49,374 nt of DNA, from contig NZ_BKZR01000024.1 of assembly GCF_008974225.1 (NCBI RefSeq), positions 1 through 49,374 on the forward strand. Reading direction: 5' to 3'. Positions 41,662 through 49,374 of the stretch are shown in pieces (position 1 is the stretch's first letter; every line of letters starts with the position of its first letter). The position numbers and the translations under genes are program-made. This DNA comes from Weizmannia acidilactici (GTDB lineage Bacteria > Bacillota > Bacilli > Bacillales > Bacillaceae_C). The notes beneath the pieces were generated by a model, which ran no database searches, had not been told where the DNA came from, and saw only the letters and a list, made by a program, of their open reading frames with translations.

Positions 41662-43827
41662 TTAACCCTCCGTTTTTTCTTTTCCAAAAATAAAGCGCAG
41701 TTTTTCTTGTTCCAGTTTCAGTTTGGCATCGAACGCCTTTTCATTTTTCTTGAATCCTTTGATGAGGTTTGTTTCTTCGCCGGCTAAAAGTTTTTTTACA
41801 TTCGCCTGGCTGATTTTTTTGCCGAGTATGACTTTCGGAAGCGTAAAGGTGCATCCCGATTTTTGATAGGCGCTGCAGCCGTAAAAATTGCCTTTATCAA
41901 CGATATCGCCGCCGCATTTCGGGCATTTGCCCATCTTTTTGCCTAATGTATATTTCGATTTCACCCTTTTGATCTCATCCACTTTCAAACCGGAAAAATC
42001 CCATTCGTTTGCGGATTGGACTGCATCGTGCACAATTTTGGCTGACAGCTTTTTTGACTGTTCCATGAAGCCAGCCGGGGATGCCTGCCCTTTCCCGATT
42101 TCCCGGAGACGCTGCTCCCATTTTGCCGTCATTTCCGGGGAGGCGAGGATTTTACCGCCGACCGCGCGGATGAGCACTTTCGCTTTATCGGTTGCATATA
42201 CCTGATTTTTCTTCACTTCGATATATTTACGCTCTTTTAATAAAGTGATCACCCCTGCCCTTGTTGCTTCCGTCCCGAGCCCTTCGACATCCGCCATCAC
42301 TTTTTCAAGTGCTTCATCTTCAATAAATTTTCCCGCTGTTTTCATAAGCGTAATCAGCTGTCCTTCCGTATACCGTTTCGGCGGCTGGGTTTTGCCTTCT
42401 TTTATCTTGACATCCTTTACAATGCCCTTATCCCCCTGTTTGACTTCCGGCAAAATGCGGTCTTTCTCTTTTTCATTTGCAAAAATGACTTTGCGCCAGC
42501 CTTCTTTTTCCATCTGCGTGCCTTTTGAAATAAATTCGGCGCGCCCGTCCACCAGCGTCTTAACCGTAGTATAATGATAAACCGCATTTCCGTAATGGGC
42601 GGCAATGAGACGTCGCACAATCATATCGTAAATTTTCCTCTCGTCATTCGGAAGATTTTCCGGGTTTACCACCTGTTCAGTCGGGATGATCGCATAGTGG
42701 TCAGACACCTTTTTTTCATTCACGAAGCGTTTATTGTTGATGATGGAGGGGTGCGGAAGCGGGAAAAACGGGGCATACTCAGGATAAGTCTGCAGTTTTT
42801 GCAAAATATCCGGAAACGTTTCGGCTTCCCCTTTTGTGACGTAATTGGAATCGGAACGCGGGTAGGATACGATCCCTTTTTGGTACAGAGACTGTACCAG
42901 ATCAAGCGTTTTTTTCGGTGGGAATTTAATAGCCTGGTTTGCGGCCGCCTGCAGTGACGATAAATTAAACAGAAGCGGGGGCTGGAATTCTTTTCTTTCT
43001 TTTTTAAGCGCCGCAACTTTTGCCGGTTTTTGTCGGCAAAATGCGGCGATCCGCTCCGCCATGGCGGGGTCTTTTAAACGCGATTCGCCATTTTTTACCC
43101 ACTTTCCTTCGTATTGTTTGTCATCAAATTGAAACAAGGCGGTGACTTCCCAAAACGGTTCAGGCTTAAAATTTTCGATTTCAAGTTCCCTTTTTACAAT
43201 TAAAGCAAGGGTCGGCGTCTGGACGCGTCCGACAGAAAACACATCATTGATCCCTTTTTGCTTTAGAAGCAGGCTGTAGACGCGCGAGGCGTTCATGCCG
43301 ACAAGCCAGTCCGCACAAGCGCGAGCATATGCCTCATGATATAAAGAACTGGTATCTTCGTCATGTAAAAGATTCCGGAACCCTTCCTTGATCGACTGCG
43401 GTGTCAGAGAAGAGATCCATAAGCGCTTCAGCGGCTTTTTGATGCCGGACAAATGGATGATATTGCGGATGATCAGCTCCCCTTCTCGGCCGGCATCGCC
43501 CGCATGGATAATCTCTGTCACACGCGCATCTTTCAGCAACTTTTTGACGGTATGAAACTGCTTATATTTCGTTTTGGAAACTTCATATCGGAATTTTTCC
43601 GGAATGATCGGCAGCGTTTCAAGCTTCCACTGCTTCCAGGCGGGGTTATAGCTTTCCGGCTGCACGAGCTGCGCCAAATGGCCGACCGCCCATGTGCAGT
43701 AGGCGCCTTCCGGGAAAATGTCATTGGGACGGATCTCGATATAGCCCTGGCGTTTTACAAAGGGAAAAACCGAACAAAGGGTGAGCCCCTGGTCGGGTTT
43801 TTCGGCGATGATCAATGGAAACGACAA
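41662..43827 (-). CDS. topB: DNA topoisomerase III (type IA)
   Basis: A 721-residue type IA topoisomerase that passes and decatenates single strands. The Toprim domain has AEKPDQ at the start and the acidic AGDAGREGELI (about 109-119, with Ala-Gly where many have DPD); the SVGRVQTPTLA hallmark is near 200; the nucleophile is Tyr322 in GIVSYPRSDSNYVT. The C-terminus has a zinc ribbon (CPKCGGDIVDKGNFYGCSAYQKSGC) and a charged tail. TTG at 43827 with GAGGAG nine bases upstream is preferred over TTG 43833. It is one gene; members of this type often travel on mobile elements but the surroundings look chromosomal. Confidence 0.93.
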   Translation of the reverse strand: MSFPLIIAEKPDQGLTLCSVFPFVKRQGYIEIRPNDIFPEGAYCTWAVGHLAQLVQPESYNPAWKQWKLETLPIIPEKFRYEVSKTKYKQFHTVKKLLKDARVTEIIHAGDAGREGELIIRNIIHLSGIKKPLKRLWISSLTPQSIKEGFRNLLHDEDTSSLYHEAYARACADWLVGMNASRVYSLLLKQKGINDVFSVGRVQTPTLALIVKRELEIENFKPEPFWEVTALFQFDDKQYEGKWVKNGESRLKDPAMAERIAAFCRQKPAKVAALKKERKEFQPPLLFNLSSLQAAANQAIKFPPKKTLDLVQSLYQKGIVSYPRSDSNYVTKGEAETFPDILQKLQTYPEYAPFFPLPHPSIINNKRFVNEKKVSDHYAIIPTEQVVNPENLPNDERKIYDMIVRRLIAAHYGNAVYHYTTVKTLVDGRAEFISKGTQMEKEGWRKVIFANEKEKDRILPEVKQGDKGIVKDVKIKEGKTQPPKRYTEGQLITLMKTAGKFIEDEALEKVMADVEGLGTEATRAGVITLLKERKYIEVKKNQVYATDKAKVLIRAVGGKILASPEMTAKWEQRLREIGKGQASPAGFMEQSKKLSAKIVHDAVQSANEWDFSGLKVDEIKRVKSKYTLGKKMGKCPKCGGDIVDKGNFYGCSAYQKSGCTFTLPKVILGKKISQANVKKLLAGEETNLIKGFKKNEKAFDAKLKLEQEKLRFIFGKEKTEG

Positions 43828-43895
43828 ACTCAACCACTCCTCTCGATTTCTAACCTTACTTTACAATGTTTTCCGGAAAATGCCAAGGCAAAATA

Positions 43896-43944
43896 AAAAG
43901 CCCGGCTAAACAAAACACTTCGTCTGAGCTTTGTTTAGCCGGGC
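43896..43944 (-). terminator. terminator of the LysM-3D protein gene
   Basis: A 15-bp stem (GCCCGGCTAAACAAA with its complement) around a 15-base loop, followed on the minus strand by TTTTTATTTT. The minus-strand gene at 44039 ends about 95 bases before it. Confidence 0.85.
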
Positions 43945-44038
43945 GGCCTCCAAAAATTCAGTTGATCCCCCATCGTACCCTTTTCACTTCCTGATGTATA
44001 TGCTATTTTTTTGTTTCTTCCATTTGCGCATAAACACA

Positions 44039-44833
44039 TTAGTCCAAAATCGTCACCTGGATCGTGCGGCGCCCCCAGTTCATTGCTTCACCCGTATTCG
44101 GCACAAGGACGTCGATGCGGTTCCCTTTGATGGCACCACCGGTATCGCCGGCAACAGCCGTTCCGTAACCTTCCACGTACACTTTTGAGCCGAGCGGAAT
44201 AACATTCGGGTCAACGGCGATCACTTTTGCGTCCGGATTGTTTTTCAAATTGATGCCGGTCGCCGTTACGCCGGAACAGCCCGGATCATTGGCCGTATAA
44301 GCCGTTGCCGTTACGGTTATTGTCCTTCCTTGCGGGCGGGAAGTGGTTTTTTCGGATGTTTGTACATTTACCATCGGCTTTTTCACTTCCACCCTTGCCT
44401 GATCCGTATTCGTTTTTGCCTGAACGGAGACGTCTGCAGAATCATCCTTCACCGTAATCTTGCTCCGGGGATTGGTATGGATGACAATTTCGTCATTTGG
44501 GAAAATGATGTTGGATGGCAGGTCGTTCCATTTTTTTAATTGTTCGACCGTTACTCCATATTTGGCCGAGATTTCCGAAAGGGTATCCCCGGCTTTAATG
44601 ACGTAAACTTTTTTCGGGGAAATTTTCAGTTTTTGTGCAGGATAGATGGTTTCTGTGGAAAGCTGGTTCCATTGCTTCAATTCTTTGACGGATGTGTTGT
44701 ATTTTTTTGAAATCCCCCAAAGTGTATCCCCCTGTTTTACAGTATAAGTATCCGGGGCGGCGGCTGAAGCATTGGCAGCCATCACACTTGTTAATGTCAC
44801 CGCAGCCGCGAGTGCTGTTACTGCTTTTTTCAT
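44039..44833 (-). CDS. LysM - 3D-domain cell-wall hydrolase (YocH-like)
   Basis: A 264-residue secreted protein: signal peptide (MKKAVTALAAAVTLTSVMAANASA), two LysM peptidoglycan-binding repeats (about 28-70, DTYTVKQGDTLWGISKKYN; about 75-118, KVYVIKAGDTLSEISAKYG), a linker, then a 3D domain (about 170-264) with the Asp triad motifs VIAVDPNVIPLGSKVYVEGYG, AGDTGGAIKGNRIDV. This is the MltA-like barrel of YocH-type muralytic enzymes; B. subtilis yocH belongs to the WalR regulon. ATG 44833 follows GAGGAGG. Its terminator lies at 43896-43944. Confidence 0.9.
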   Translation of the reverse strand: MKKAVTALAAAVTLTSVMAANASAAAPDTYTVKQGDTLWGISKKYNTSVKELKQWNQLSTETIYPAQKLKISPKKVYVIKAGDTLSEISAKYGVTVEQLKKWNDLPSNIIFPNDEIVIHTNPRSKITVKDDSADVSVQAKTNTDQARVEVKKPMVNVQTSEKTTSRPQGRTITVTATAYTANDPGCSGVTATGINLKNNPDAKVIAVDPNVIPLGSKVYVEGYGTAVAGDTGGAIKGNRIDVLVPNTGEAMNWGRRTIQVTILD

Positions 44834-45006
44834 AAAATGCAACCTCCTCTTTTTGCCGACTTTCCGCCAACACCAAAAATGCTAACATAATGAAGTAACA
44901 GCCCGATAACGGGAAAGTGTTGATTTGGTTACACAAAAAGCAGCCTTTGTAATATCGTGAAAAATTTGTAACATAGGCATATTGTCATAGTTTCGCGCAT
45001 AGATAC

Positions 45007-45035
45007 AAAAAAACACCGTCGAATTTCGGCGGTGT
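45007..45035 (-). terminator. terminator of the FAD-Rieske gene
   Basis: ACACCG and CGGTGT arms around AATTTCG-like sequence (45013-45035), with one mismatch, and a T run of seven on the minus strand. Confidence 0.8.
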
Positions 45036-45045
45036 TTTTCAAACT

Positions 45046-46575
45046 TTACTCCTGGTATTCGATTTTTGTCAATGGGTCTTTTGCCGGCCCTTCTACAACT
45101 TCCCCTGTAAAAGAAAATCTTGAACCGTGGCACGGGCAGTCCCATGTCCGTTCCCCTGAGTTCCATTTCACTTCGCACCCCATATGTGTGCAGGTCGTAT
45201 CGAGGAGATAGATGTTTCCCTCGTTATCCTTATAAGCGCCTGCCCGCTTTCCGTTGATACGGACAACGGCGCCTTCATCCGGTTCCAATTGTTCCAATGG
45301 TTTATCCGGCAAATCAAACTTTCCTTTTACAAGGTGCTCTGCTACATCCACATTTGCGGAAACGAAATTCTTTACCATTGGATCCGCTTCAAAACGCTGC
45401 GGTGCGAACATTTCCACATAAGGATTTTCTTTTTGCAAAATCAGATCACGCATGATCAGGGCGGCAACATGGGTGCCCGTCATCCCCCATTTTCGGAAAC
45501 CGGTCTCAATGAAAACATTCGGTTCCATTTTCGTAACCGGCCCGATATAAGGGATTTTATCCAGTGTCGTTAAATCCTGCGCCGACCACCGGCAATAAAA
45601 TGTTTCAATCCCGAATGTTTTTTCGGCGAATTCCTGCAATACTTCATAATGCCGGATCATCGGACCGCCCTGGCCGGTTTTATGGTTTTCGCCCCCGACC
45701 AAAAGCAGTTTTTCACCTTCCGCTTCCACTTCACGGAAGGATCTCGTTGGCTGTTCGGTATTGATATACATCCCGCCCGGAAATGGCTTTTCGGGCTTTA
45801 CCGCAATTAAATAGGAACGTTCCGGGTACATTCTTGTAAAATAAAGCCCTTTTGCATCGTAGAAAGGATAATGCGTGCAAATGCAGACGTAATTGCAGGA
45901 AATCGTGTGCCCTTTTTCCGTTTTGATTTTAATCGGGTTGCCGTATTCAATGTCTTTAGCCGTTGTATTTTCGAAGATCGGGACTTGCTTTTCCATTAAA
46001 AATTCGACTAAAGCTTTTAAATACGAAAGAGGATGGAATTGTGCCTGGCGTTCCATTTTTACCGCTTTTTTCGCGGGGATCCCGTCCGGCAGCCTATCCA
46101 GCCATTCGCCATGGATACCGAGCGTATCATATGCCCGCATTTCTTTCTCAAGTTTTTCAAAATAATCATCCGAATTAGTGTAAAGAAAGGCAGCCTGATG
46201 GGAAAAACTGCATGAAATGTCGTTTTCACGAATGATGTTTTTAATCAAGGACGCGGCCGCTTCATTAGCTTTGTAATAAAGCCCGGCCCTTTCTATGCCG
46301 ATATGCTGGATCAGTTCATCATAAACGAGGCCGTGTTGTGCCGTAATTTTCGCCGTTGTATGGCCGCTTGTGCCGTTCGCAATTTCTCCCGCATCAAAAA
46401 GCACAGTTTTTATTCCTTCTTTTGCAAGCAAATATGCCGTCACAATCCCGGCCATTCCTGCGCCGGCAACCGCCACATCCGCCTCAATGTCTTCTTGCAA
46501 TGAGGGAAAACGCGGTAGTGATACTGTTTTGCGCCAAATTGGTTCCGGATAATGCGGAATTGATTTTTCGTTCAT
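45046..46575 (-). CDS. FAD-dependent oxidoreductase with Rieske [2Fe-2S] domain (YhfW-like)
   Basis: A 509-residue fusion. The N-terminal part is a DAO-type FAD oxidase: DVAVAGAGMAGIVTAYLLAKEGIKTVLFD (FAD motif, about 33-61) and SGHTTAKITAQHG. The last about 90 residues are a Rieske domain with CTHMGCEVKW and CPCHGSRFSF, giving the two Cys and two His. The size agrees with B. subtilis YhfW. The Rieske centre would hand electrons from the flavin to an unknown acceptor; substrate unknown. ATG after GGGAGG. The CBS gene is 66 bases upstream on the same strand, so co-transcription is possible. Confidence 0.9.
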   Translation of the reverse strand: MNEKSIPHYPEPIWRKTVSLPRFPSLQEDIEADVAVAGAGMAGIVTAYLLAKEGIKTVLFDAGEIANGTSGHTTAKITAQHGLVYDELIQHIGIERAGLYYKANEAAASLIKNIIRENDISCSFSHQAAFLYTNSDDYFEKLEKEMRAYDTLGIHGEWLDRLPDGIPAKKAVKMERQAQFHPLSYLKALVEFLMEKQVPIFENTTAKDIEYGNPIKIKTEKGHTISCNYVCICTHYPFYDAKGLYFTRMYPERSYLIAVKPEKPFPGGMYINTEQPTRSFREVEAEGEKLLLVGGENHKTGQGGPMIRHYEVLQEFAEKTFGIETFYCRWSAQDLTTLDKIPYIGPVTKMEPNVFIETGFRKWGMTGTHVAALIMRDLILQKENPYVEMFAPQRFEADPMVKNFVSANVDVAEHLVKGKFDLPDKPLEQLEPDEGAVVRINGKRAGAYKDNEGNIYLLDTTCTHMGCEVKWNSGERTWDCPCHGSRFSFTGEVVEGPAKDPLTKIEYQE

Positions 46576-46641
46576 CGTTTAACCTCCCGAGTCAGACTCT
46601 CAATAATAGTCTTCCCCGGAGAGGAAAACGTAAACATGATT

Positions 46642-47103
46642 TTAGCTGTTGATCAGTTTTGTTGTAATTTGGCGCATAATGTCACCCCTGCTGATGACGC
46701 CTACAACGCGCCCGGCCGGATTGACAACCGGCAATTTTTTAAAATGGTGTTTGGCTAAAATACTTAAGGCGTTTTCAAAATCGTCATCCGGTTTCACCGT
46801 ATACAGTTCCCGCCGTTTCATGATTTTTTCAACAGGCAAGTCAAGGCTTTGCGCAAGCTTTTCGTTAAAATCTTCACGTTCGTTCACGACGATTGTGATA
46901 TAAAAATCGTAGACCGTCCGCGCTTTCGGCTGCAGGAAGCGAATGACATCCCCGTCGCTGATCATTCCGAGCAGCTTCCCCTGTCCGTCGACGACAGGGA
47001 CACCGCCGATTTTATGGTCAACAAGCACTTTTAACAGCTCCCGGATCGTTGTTTCTTTTTTCACTGTTATCACATCGCGGATCATAAAATCTCTAACTTC
47101 CAA
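46642..47103 (-). CDS. CBS-domain protein
   Basis: A 153-residue protein made of a pair of CBS motifs: residues about 6-60 (MIRDVITVKKETTIRELLKVLVDHKIGGVPVVD) and 92-150 (KIMKRRELYTVKPDDDFENALSILAKHHFKKLPVVN), joined by an insert. CBS pairs bind adenine nucleotides and regulate partners; no catalytic domain is present. TTG start with AAGGGGCG upstream. Upstream of the FAD-Rieske gene on the same strand. Confidence 0.87.
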   Translation of the reverse strand: MEVRDFMIRDVITVKKETTIRELLKVLVDHKIGGVPVVDGQGKLLGMISDGDVIRFLQPKARTVYDFYITIVVNEREDFNEKLAQSLDLPVEKIMKRRELYTVKPDDDFENALSILAKHHFKKLPVVNPAGRVVGVISRGDIMRQITTKLINS

Positions 47104-47211
47104 TTAAATCGCCCCTTGTGGTTATAAGGTTTACAATTATTGTAAACCTTTACCGAATGGGAAGCAATGAGAAAACAGCCTAGCCTATTTTAGGATATTG
47201 GTTTGCCTTAA

Positions 47212-47390
47212 TGTCCAAGGCTGCCCGGGTCGGTATATTTGCCGTAATCCGGAACCGCTGCTTCGTCAAAACGCGGTGCCAAGTTTTGAAGGCCTTCCCT
47301 TCAGTTCAGCGTCCGACATCGGGATAACGTTGCTGCAGACAGCACTCGATGCTTCAGCCGTAGGAGTCTCTTCTTACCCGCTTAAATCCA
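47212..47390 (-). other. gene-free stretch with possible coding remnant or repeat
   Basis: The 400 bases between the CBS gene and thiT hold no intact gene. If one T is removed near 47276 a frame reads ELKGRPSKLGTAF then DEAAVPDYGKYTDPGSLGH and a stop, resembling the end of a protein I cannot name. The segment 47330-47372 carries AGACTCCTACGG on the minus strand, reminiscent of the AGACTCCTGCGGG intergenic repeats of bacilli. Confidence 0.3.
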
Positions 47391-47435
47391 AAATATAGAC
47401 GGTCATCAACAATAACATTTAACAGAGCCAAAAAG

Positions 47436-47477
47436 AAAAAGCGGATATGCCCCGCGCAAGGGAGACATGCCGCTTTC
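47436..47477 (-). terminator. terminator of thiT
   Basis: AAAGCGGCATG arm and its near-complement, with one mismatch, around GGGAG...CCCC pairs; followed by TTTTTC on the minus strand. Confidence 0.75.
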
Positions 47478-47505
47478 ACATTTAAAACCATCCAATTTTT
47501 ATCCT

Positions 47506-48096
47506 TTATGCCGCTTTCCGGTGTTCGTGCCGGTATTTTGTCAACAACTGCGGCGCGGCATTAAACAGAACTACTGTGATCGCCGCACACAAAACCGTAT
47601 TGCCGATCATCGTGCCGCCGTTAACGATTAGCGAATACATAAAAGCGGATTGTCCAGCCGGCGCGTAAGACCCCCAAAAAACAATTCCGGCGATAAAATG
47701 CCAGAAATACCGGGCGATGCTGCCGACGAGAACCGAAAGGGACATCCATACAGACATGGCCCCTTTATGCCCTAAGCAGCTGCTATTTTGGATCAGCGGG
47801 CGCAATAACCCTGCGAAGCCGATAAACGAAAAGGCGACCGGATATTCCATAATGCCTTGCACCGGGTTCAAAATGTCGTTCGCATCTCCTGTGACAAGCT
47901 GCAGGAGGCTCCAAATAAAGCCGGACAATACGCTTGCCATGAATCCCCAACGGAACGCCACTACAAAGATTGGCATCATCGCAAACGACAAGGAAATGCC
48001 CGATGTCACTTTTATGGACGGCAGCAAATCCAACACCATCGAGAATGCTGCAAAAATCGCCGCTTCAATCATGGCCTGCAAACTTAAATTTTTCAT
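47506..48096 (-). CDS. thiT: thiamine transporter S-component (ThiT/YuaJ)
   Basis: A 196-residue membrane protein with six helices; the substrate-binding subunit of an ECF transporter, which takes up thiamine using the shared EcfAA'T module (not in this window). The family segments are AAFSMVLDLLPSIKVTSGISLSFAMMPIFVVAFRWG, QGIMEYPVAFSFIG and HFIAGIVFWGSYAP. ATG 48096 has AAAAGGGGG upstream; the frame extends 23 codons to 48165 without a site and would run into the riboswitch. A TPP riboswitch stands in its leader, strongly supporting the thiamine call. Confidence 0.92.
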   Translation of the reverse strand: MKNLSLQAMIEAAIFAAFSMVLDLLPSIKVTSGISLSFAMMPIFVVAFRWGFMASVLSGFIWSLLQLVTGDANDILNPVQGIMEYPVAFSFIGFAGLLRPLIQNSSCLGHKGAMSVWMSLSVLVGSIARYFWHFIAGIVFWGSYAPAGQSAFMYSLIVNGGTMIGNTVLCAAITVVLFNAAPQLLTKYRHEHRKAA

Positions 48097-48157
48097 TAAA
48101 AAATCCCCCTTTTGGCATGCATGAACATAACTGACCATGGGAGACAAGAGAAAAGCA

Positions 48158-48250
48158 TTCCACATCCCTACGTCAGCATTAACTGGACAGGTTCAAAGGG
48201 TCAGAACTTCACGTTCACTCTCAGCTAAACGCTCCCCCTGTGGTTACGTT
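48158..48250 (-). promoter_or_regulatory. TPP riboswitch in front of thiT
   Basis: On the minus strand the conserved elements are in order: CAGGGGGAGC, GCTGAGAGTGAAC, a short variable stem, GACCCTTTGAACCTG, CCAGTTAATGCTGACGTAGG. The first and last (AGGGG, GTAGGGA) form the outer stem. Between aptamer and thiT there is no T-run hairpin, but CTCCC near 48142 could pair with the GGGGGA ribosome binding site, so control may be at translation. TPP binding would turn thiT off. Confidence 0.95.
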
Positions 48251-48442
48251 CATGAAGTTGTCAATTTTTAATATAAACCTCTTTTTGCAACATTTCAACA
48301 AAAAAGATTATTTGTATGTGTTAAGTTTTTCTCGACACTGTTTAAATATCGGGTATTCCAAGACACCCTCGTATAATAAGTTTCGATCCTATTAAATGAG
48401 TCAATTTCAGTTGAATGATTGTTCTTTGACAAGTGAATCTTT

Positions 48443-48472
48443 GATGTTTTCGGGTCGAGCCCCGAAAACATC
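48443..48472. repeat. 12-bp perfect hairpin without a T run
   Basis: GATGTTTTCGGG and CCCGAAAACATC are perfect arms around TCGAGC. No gene ends here and no T run follows. It lies between the TPP riboswitch and the IS110 leader, so could be an element end, a terminator remnant or part of the IS. Confidence 0.5.
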
Positions 48473-48499
48473 AATTTAGGACTTGGGCGTTTCGTGATG

Positions 48500-48772
48500 T
48501 TCCTAGATAATGTTCTTAGGATCATTTGGGTTAACGTTGAGAACACTCTGTAGCTTTGACTACTTAAAAAGTCTGCGTCCCCAGTTTTTGCCCGACCTTC
48601 TAACCCGTAGGCTGTTCCTCCGGTGAACACCACGCTGAACGTGGCAGCGTTCAGACGCAGCTCGTGGCTCCGGATGAGTTCTGATAAGCGAGGCTGATTG
48701 ATCGGCAAACCATCTGGGGGCATCCCGAAGCGCCTGATCCCTTGATCCTAAAATGAAAGGAGGTTCAATCCA
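48500..48772 (+). ncRNA. IS110 leader, candidate bridge-RNA region
   Basis: About 280 bases without a gene precede the transposase. A strong hairpin, CTGAACG-TGGCAG-CGTTCAG (48635-48654), sits within a larger helix (CCACG/CGTGG; CTCCGG/CCGG.GAG) spanning about 48618-48680. In IS110 elements the noncoding left end encodes the bridge RNA that names target and donor sequences. Position and structure agree; the exact limits and loops are not determined here. A 143-codon frame on the other strand (48295-48723) is unlikely to be real. Confidence 0.35.
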
Positions 48773-49374
48773 ATGAAACTTTTTGTCGGAATTGATGTAA
48801 GCTCAAAGGACATGAAAGCCTGCCTTATGAATCAGGAAGGCGAAACGCTTAGCACCCTTACAGTTGCGAACAACTTGCCAGGTGTTACTGAATTGCGTAA
48901 TGCCATTGTCCATACATCATGGGTTCACCATATCAAGATGATCTAAATTGGTATGGAAGCGACGTCTGTCTATAGTTGGCATCCGGCCATATTTTTTAAT
49001 CAGGATGATCTGTTAAATCAGTGAAATTCTAAGGTCTATGTGATCAACCCCAAACAGATCAAAAACTTCAAAAAGGCTTATGCCGAAATGGATAAGACAG
49101 ACATGAATGATGCCTGGGTCATTGCCGACCGGCTTCGTTTCGGGCGCTTGAAAAAGACGCTCATCATGAGTGAACAATTCCAAGCCCCGCAACGCCTCAC
49201 ACGGATGCGGTTCCACATTACCGAAAACATGACACGGGAGAAGCAAATGTTTCTTCAGCACCTGTTTTACAAGTGTAGCTCCTTCACCACAGAGGTGGAT
49301 CAGTCCGTGTTTGGAACCACTCTTTTGGATTTCTTAATGGAGGCCTACAGCTTGGATGAAATCGCCCAAATGCC
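48773..49374 (+). mobile_element. IS110-family transposase (5' part), two in-frame stops
   Basis: DEDD transposase of the IS110/ISGka-type found widely in thermotolerant bacilli. Visible: MKLFVGIDVSSKDMK (Asp8), GMEATSVYSWHP (Glu62, catalytic) and KTDMNDAWVIADRLRFGRL (DxxDA); then QRLTRMRFHITENMTREKQ. Stops interrupt at TAA 48944-48946 (codon 58) and TGA 49022-49024 (codon 84). Both are in frame with intact flanking protein, so this copy seems inactive. ATG follows AAAGGAGG. The gene leaves the window at its right edge; the catalytic Ser domain lies beyond. Confidence 0.88.

Noticed and set aside
44840..45000. WalR box upstream of the YocH-like gene
   Set aside because: TGTAA-like elements exist but their spacing does not fit the TGTWAH-N5-TGTWAH rule, so I did not annotate a site.
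48295..48723. A 143-codon open frame on the minus strand between thiT and IS110
   Set aside because: No ribosome binding site, no recognisable protein, and it runs antisense to the structured IS leader and over the 12-bp hairpin. Likely a chance frame.
1..49374. TGA read as tryptophan throughout (altered genetic code)
   Set aside because: TGG is common in all genes and TGA ends several intact genes, including overlapping his genes, bceR and csp, so TGA is a stop here.

Overview
The window looks like chromosome of a low-to-mid GC, spore-forming member of the Bacillaceae. The evidence is a BceRS-BceAB bacitracin-type detoxification module, the divergent citR/citA pair, a B. subtilis-like YhfW Rieske oxidoreductase, thiT under a TPP riboswitch, DUF1292, DUF1836, DUF2653 and DUF6944 proteins, and strong AGGAGG-type ribosome binding sites with many GTG/TTG starts. 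The IS110 type and the heavy load of broken genes would fit a Heyndrickxia/Weizmannia (Bacillus) coagulans-like thermotolerant bacillus, but that species call is inference. No rRNA, tRNA or CRISPR array was seen.

Layout. 0.3-4.8 kb: antimicrobial-peptide sensing and detoxification (bceRS, then bceAB behind its own operator). 5.1-7.1 kb: promoter, long leader, YeiH-type exporter gene broken by an in-frame TGA, and an unknown partner gene. 7.1-9.8 kb: serine-hydrolase fragment, small proteins, AIG2-like cyclotransferase, trans-sulfuration enzyme. 9.8-13.1 kb: decayed accessory stretch with a collapsed type I restriction-modification scar (HsdM start joined to HsdR end), a coiled-coil protein, a DUF6944 repeat protein and a DUF421 pseudogene. 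13.1-15.6 kb: thioredoxin-reductase-like flavoprotein lacking the CxxC, folE, cold-shock protein, small membrane protein. 15.7-18.3 kb: two broken halves of a heterodimeric ABC exporter. 18.4-22.4 kb: msrA, phasin-like protein plus UbiB/ABC1 kinase, broken CynX-type MFS permease. 22.4-24.7 kb: small envelope proteins and DUF1836. 24.7-29.0 kb: citR/citA and a KtrAB-like potassium system whose two genes both carry frameshifts. 29-31.9 kb: rarD, then a YedE-type sulfur transporter with a TusA-like carrier. 31.9-38.3 kb: a complete his operon (hisZGDBHAF-IE), every junction overlapping. 38.4-48.3 kb: CHY zinc-finger protein, M50 protease, amino-acid permease, topoisomerase III, LysM-3D cell-wall protein, FAD-Rieske oxidoreductase, CBS protein, thiT with its TPP riboswitch. 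48.4-49.4 kb: the 5' part of an IS110 element with a long structured leader that may encode a bridge RNA.

Themes. Sulfur and redox functions recur (YeiH family, trans-sulfuration enzyme, MsrA, YedE/TusA, Rieske flavoprotein). About ten genes carry stops, frameshifts or truncations, several in homopolymers, so part of this may be sequencing error; the deletions (hsd, the second ABC gene, the serine hydrolase) cannot be. The most unusual items are the hsdM-hsdR fusion scar, the possible IS110 bridge-RNA region, the structured leader before the YeiH-type gene, and the CxxC-less flavoprotein next to folE.
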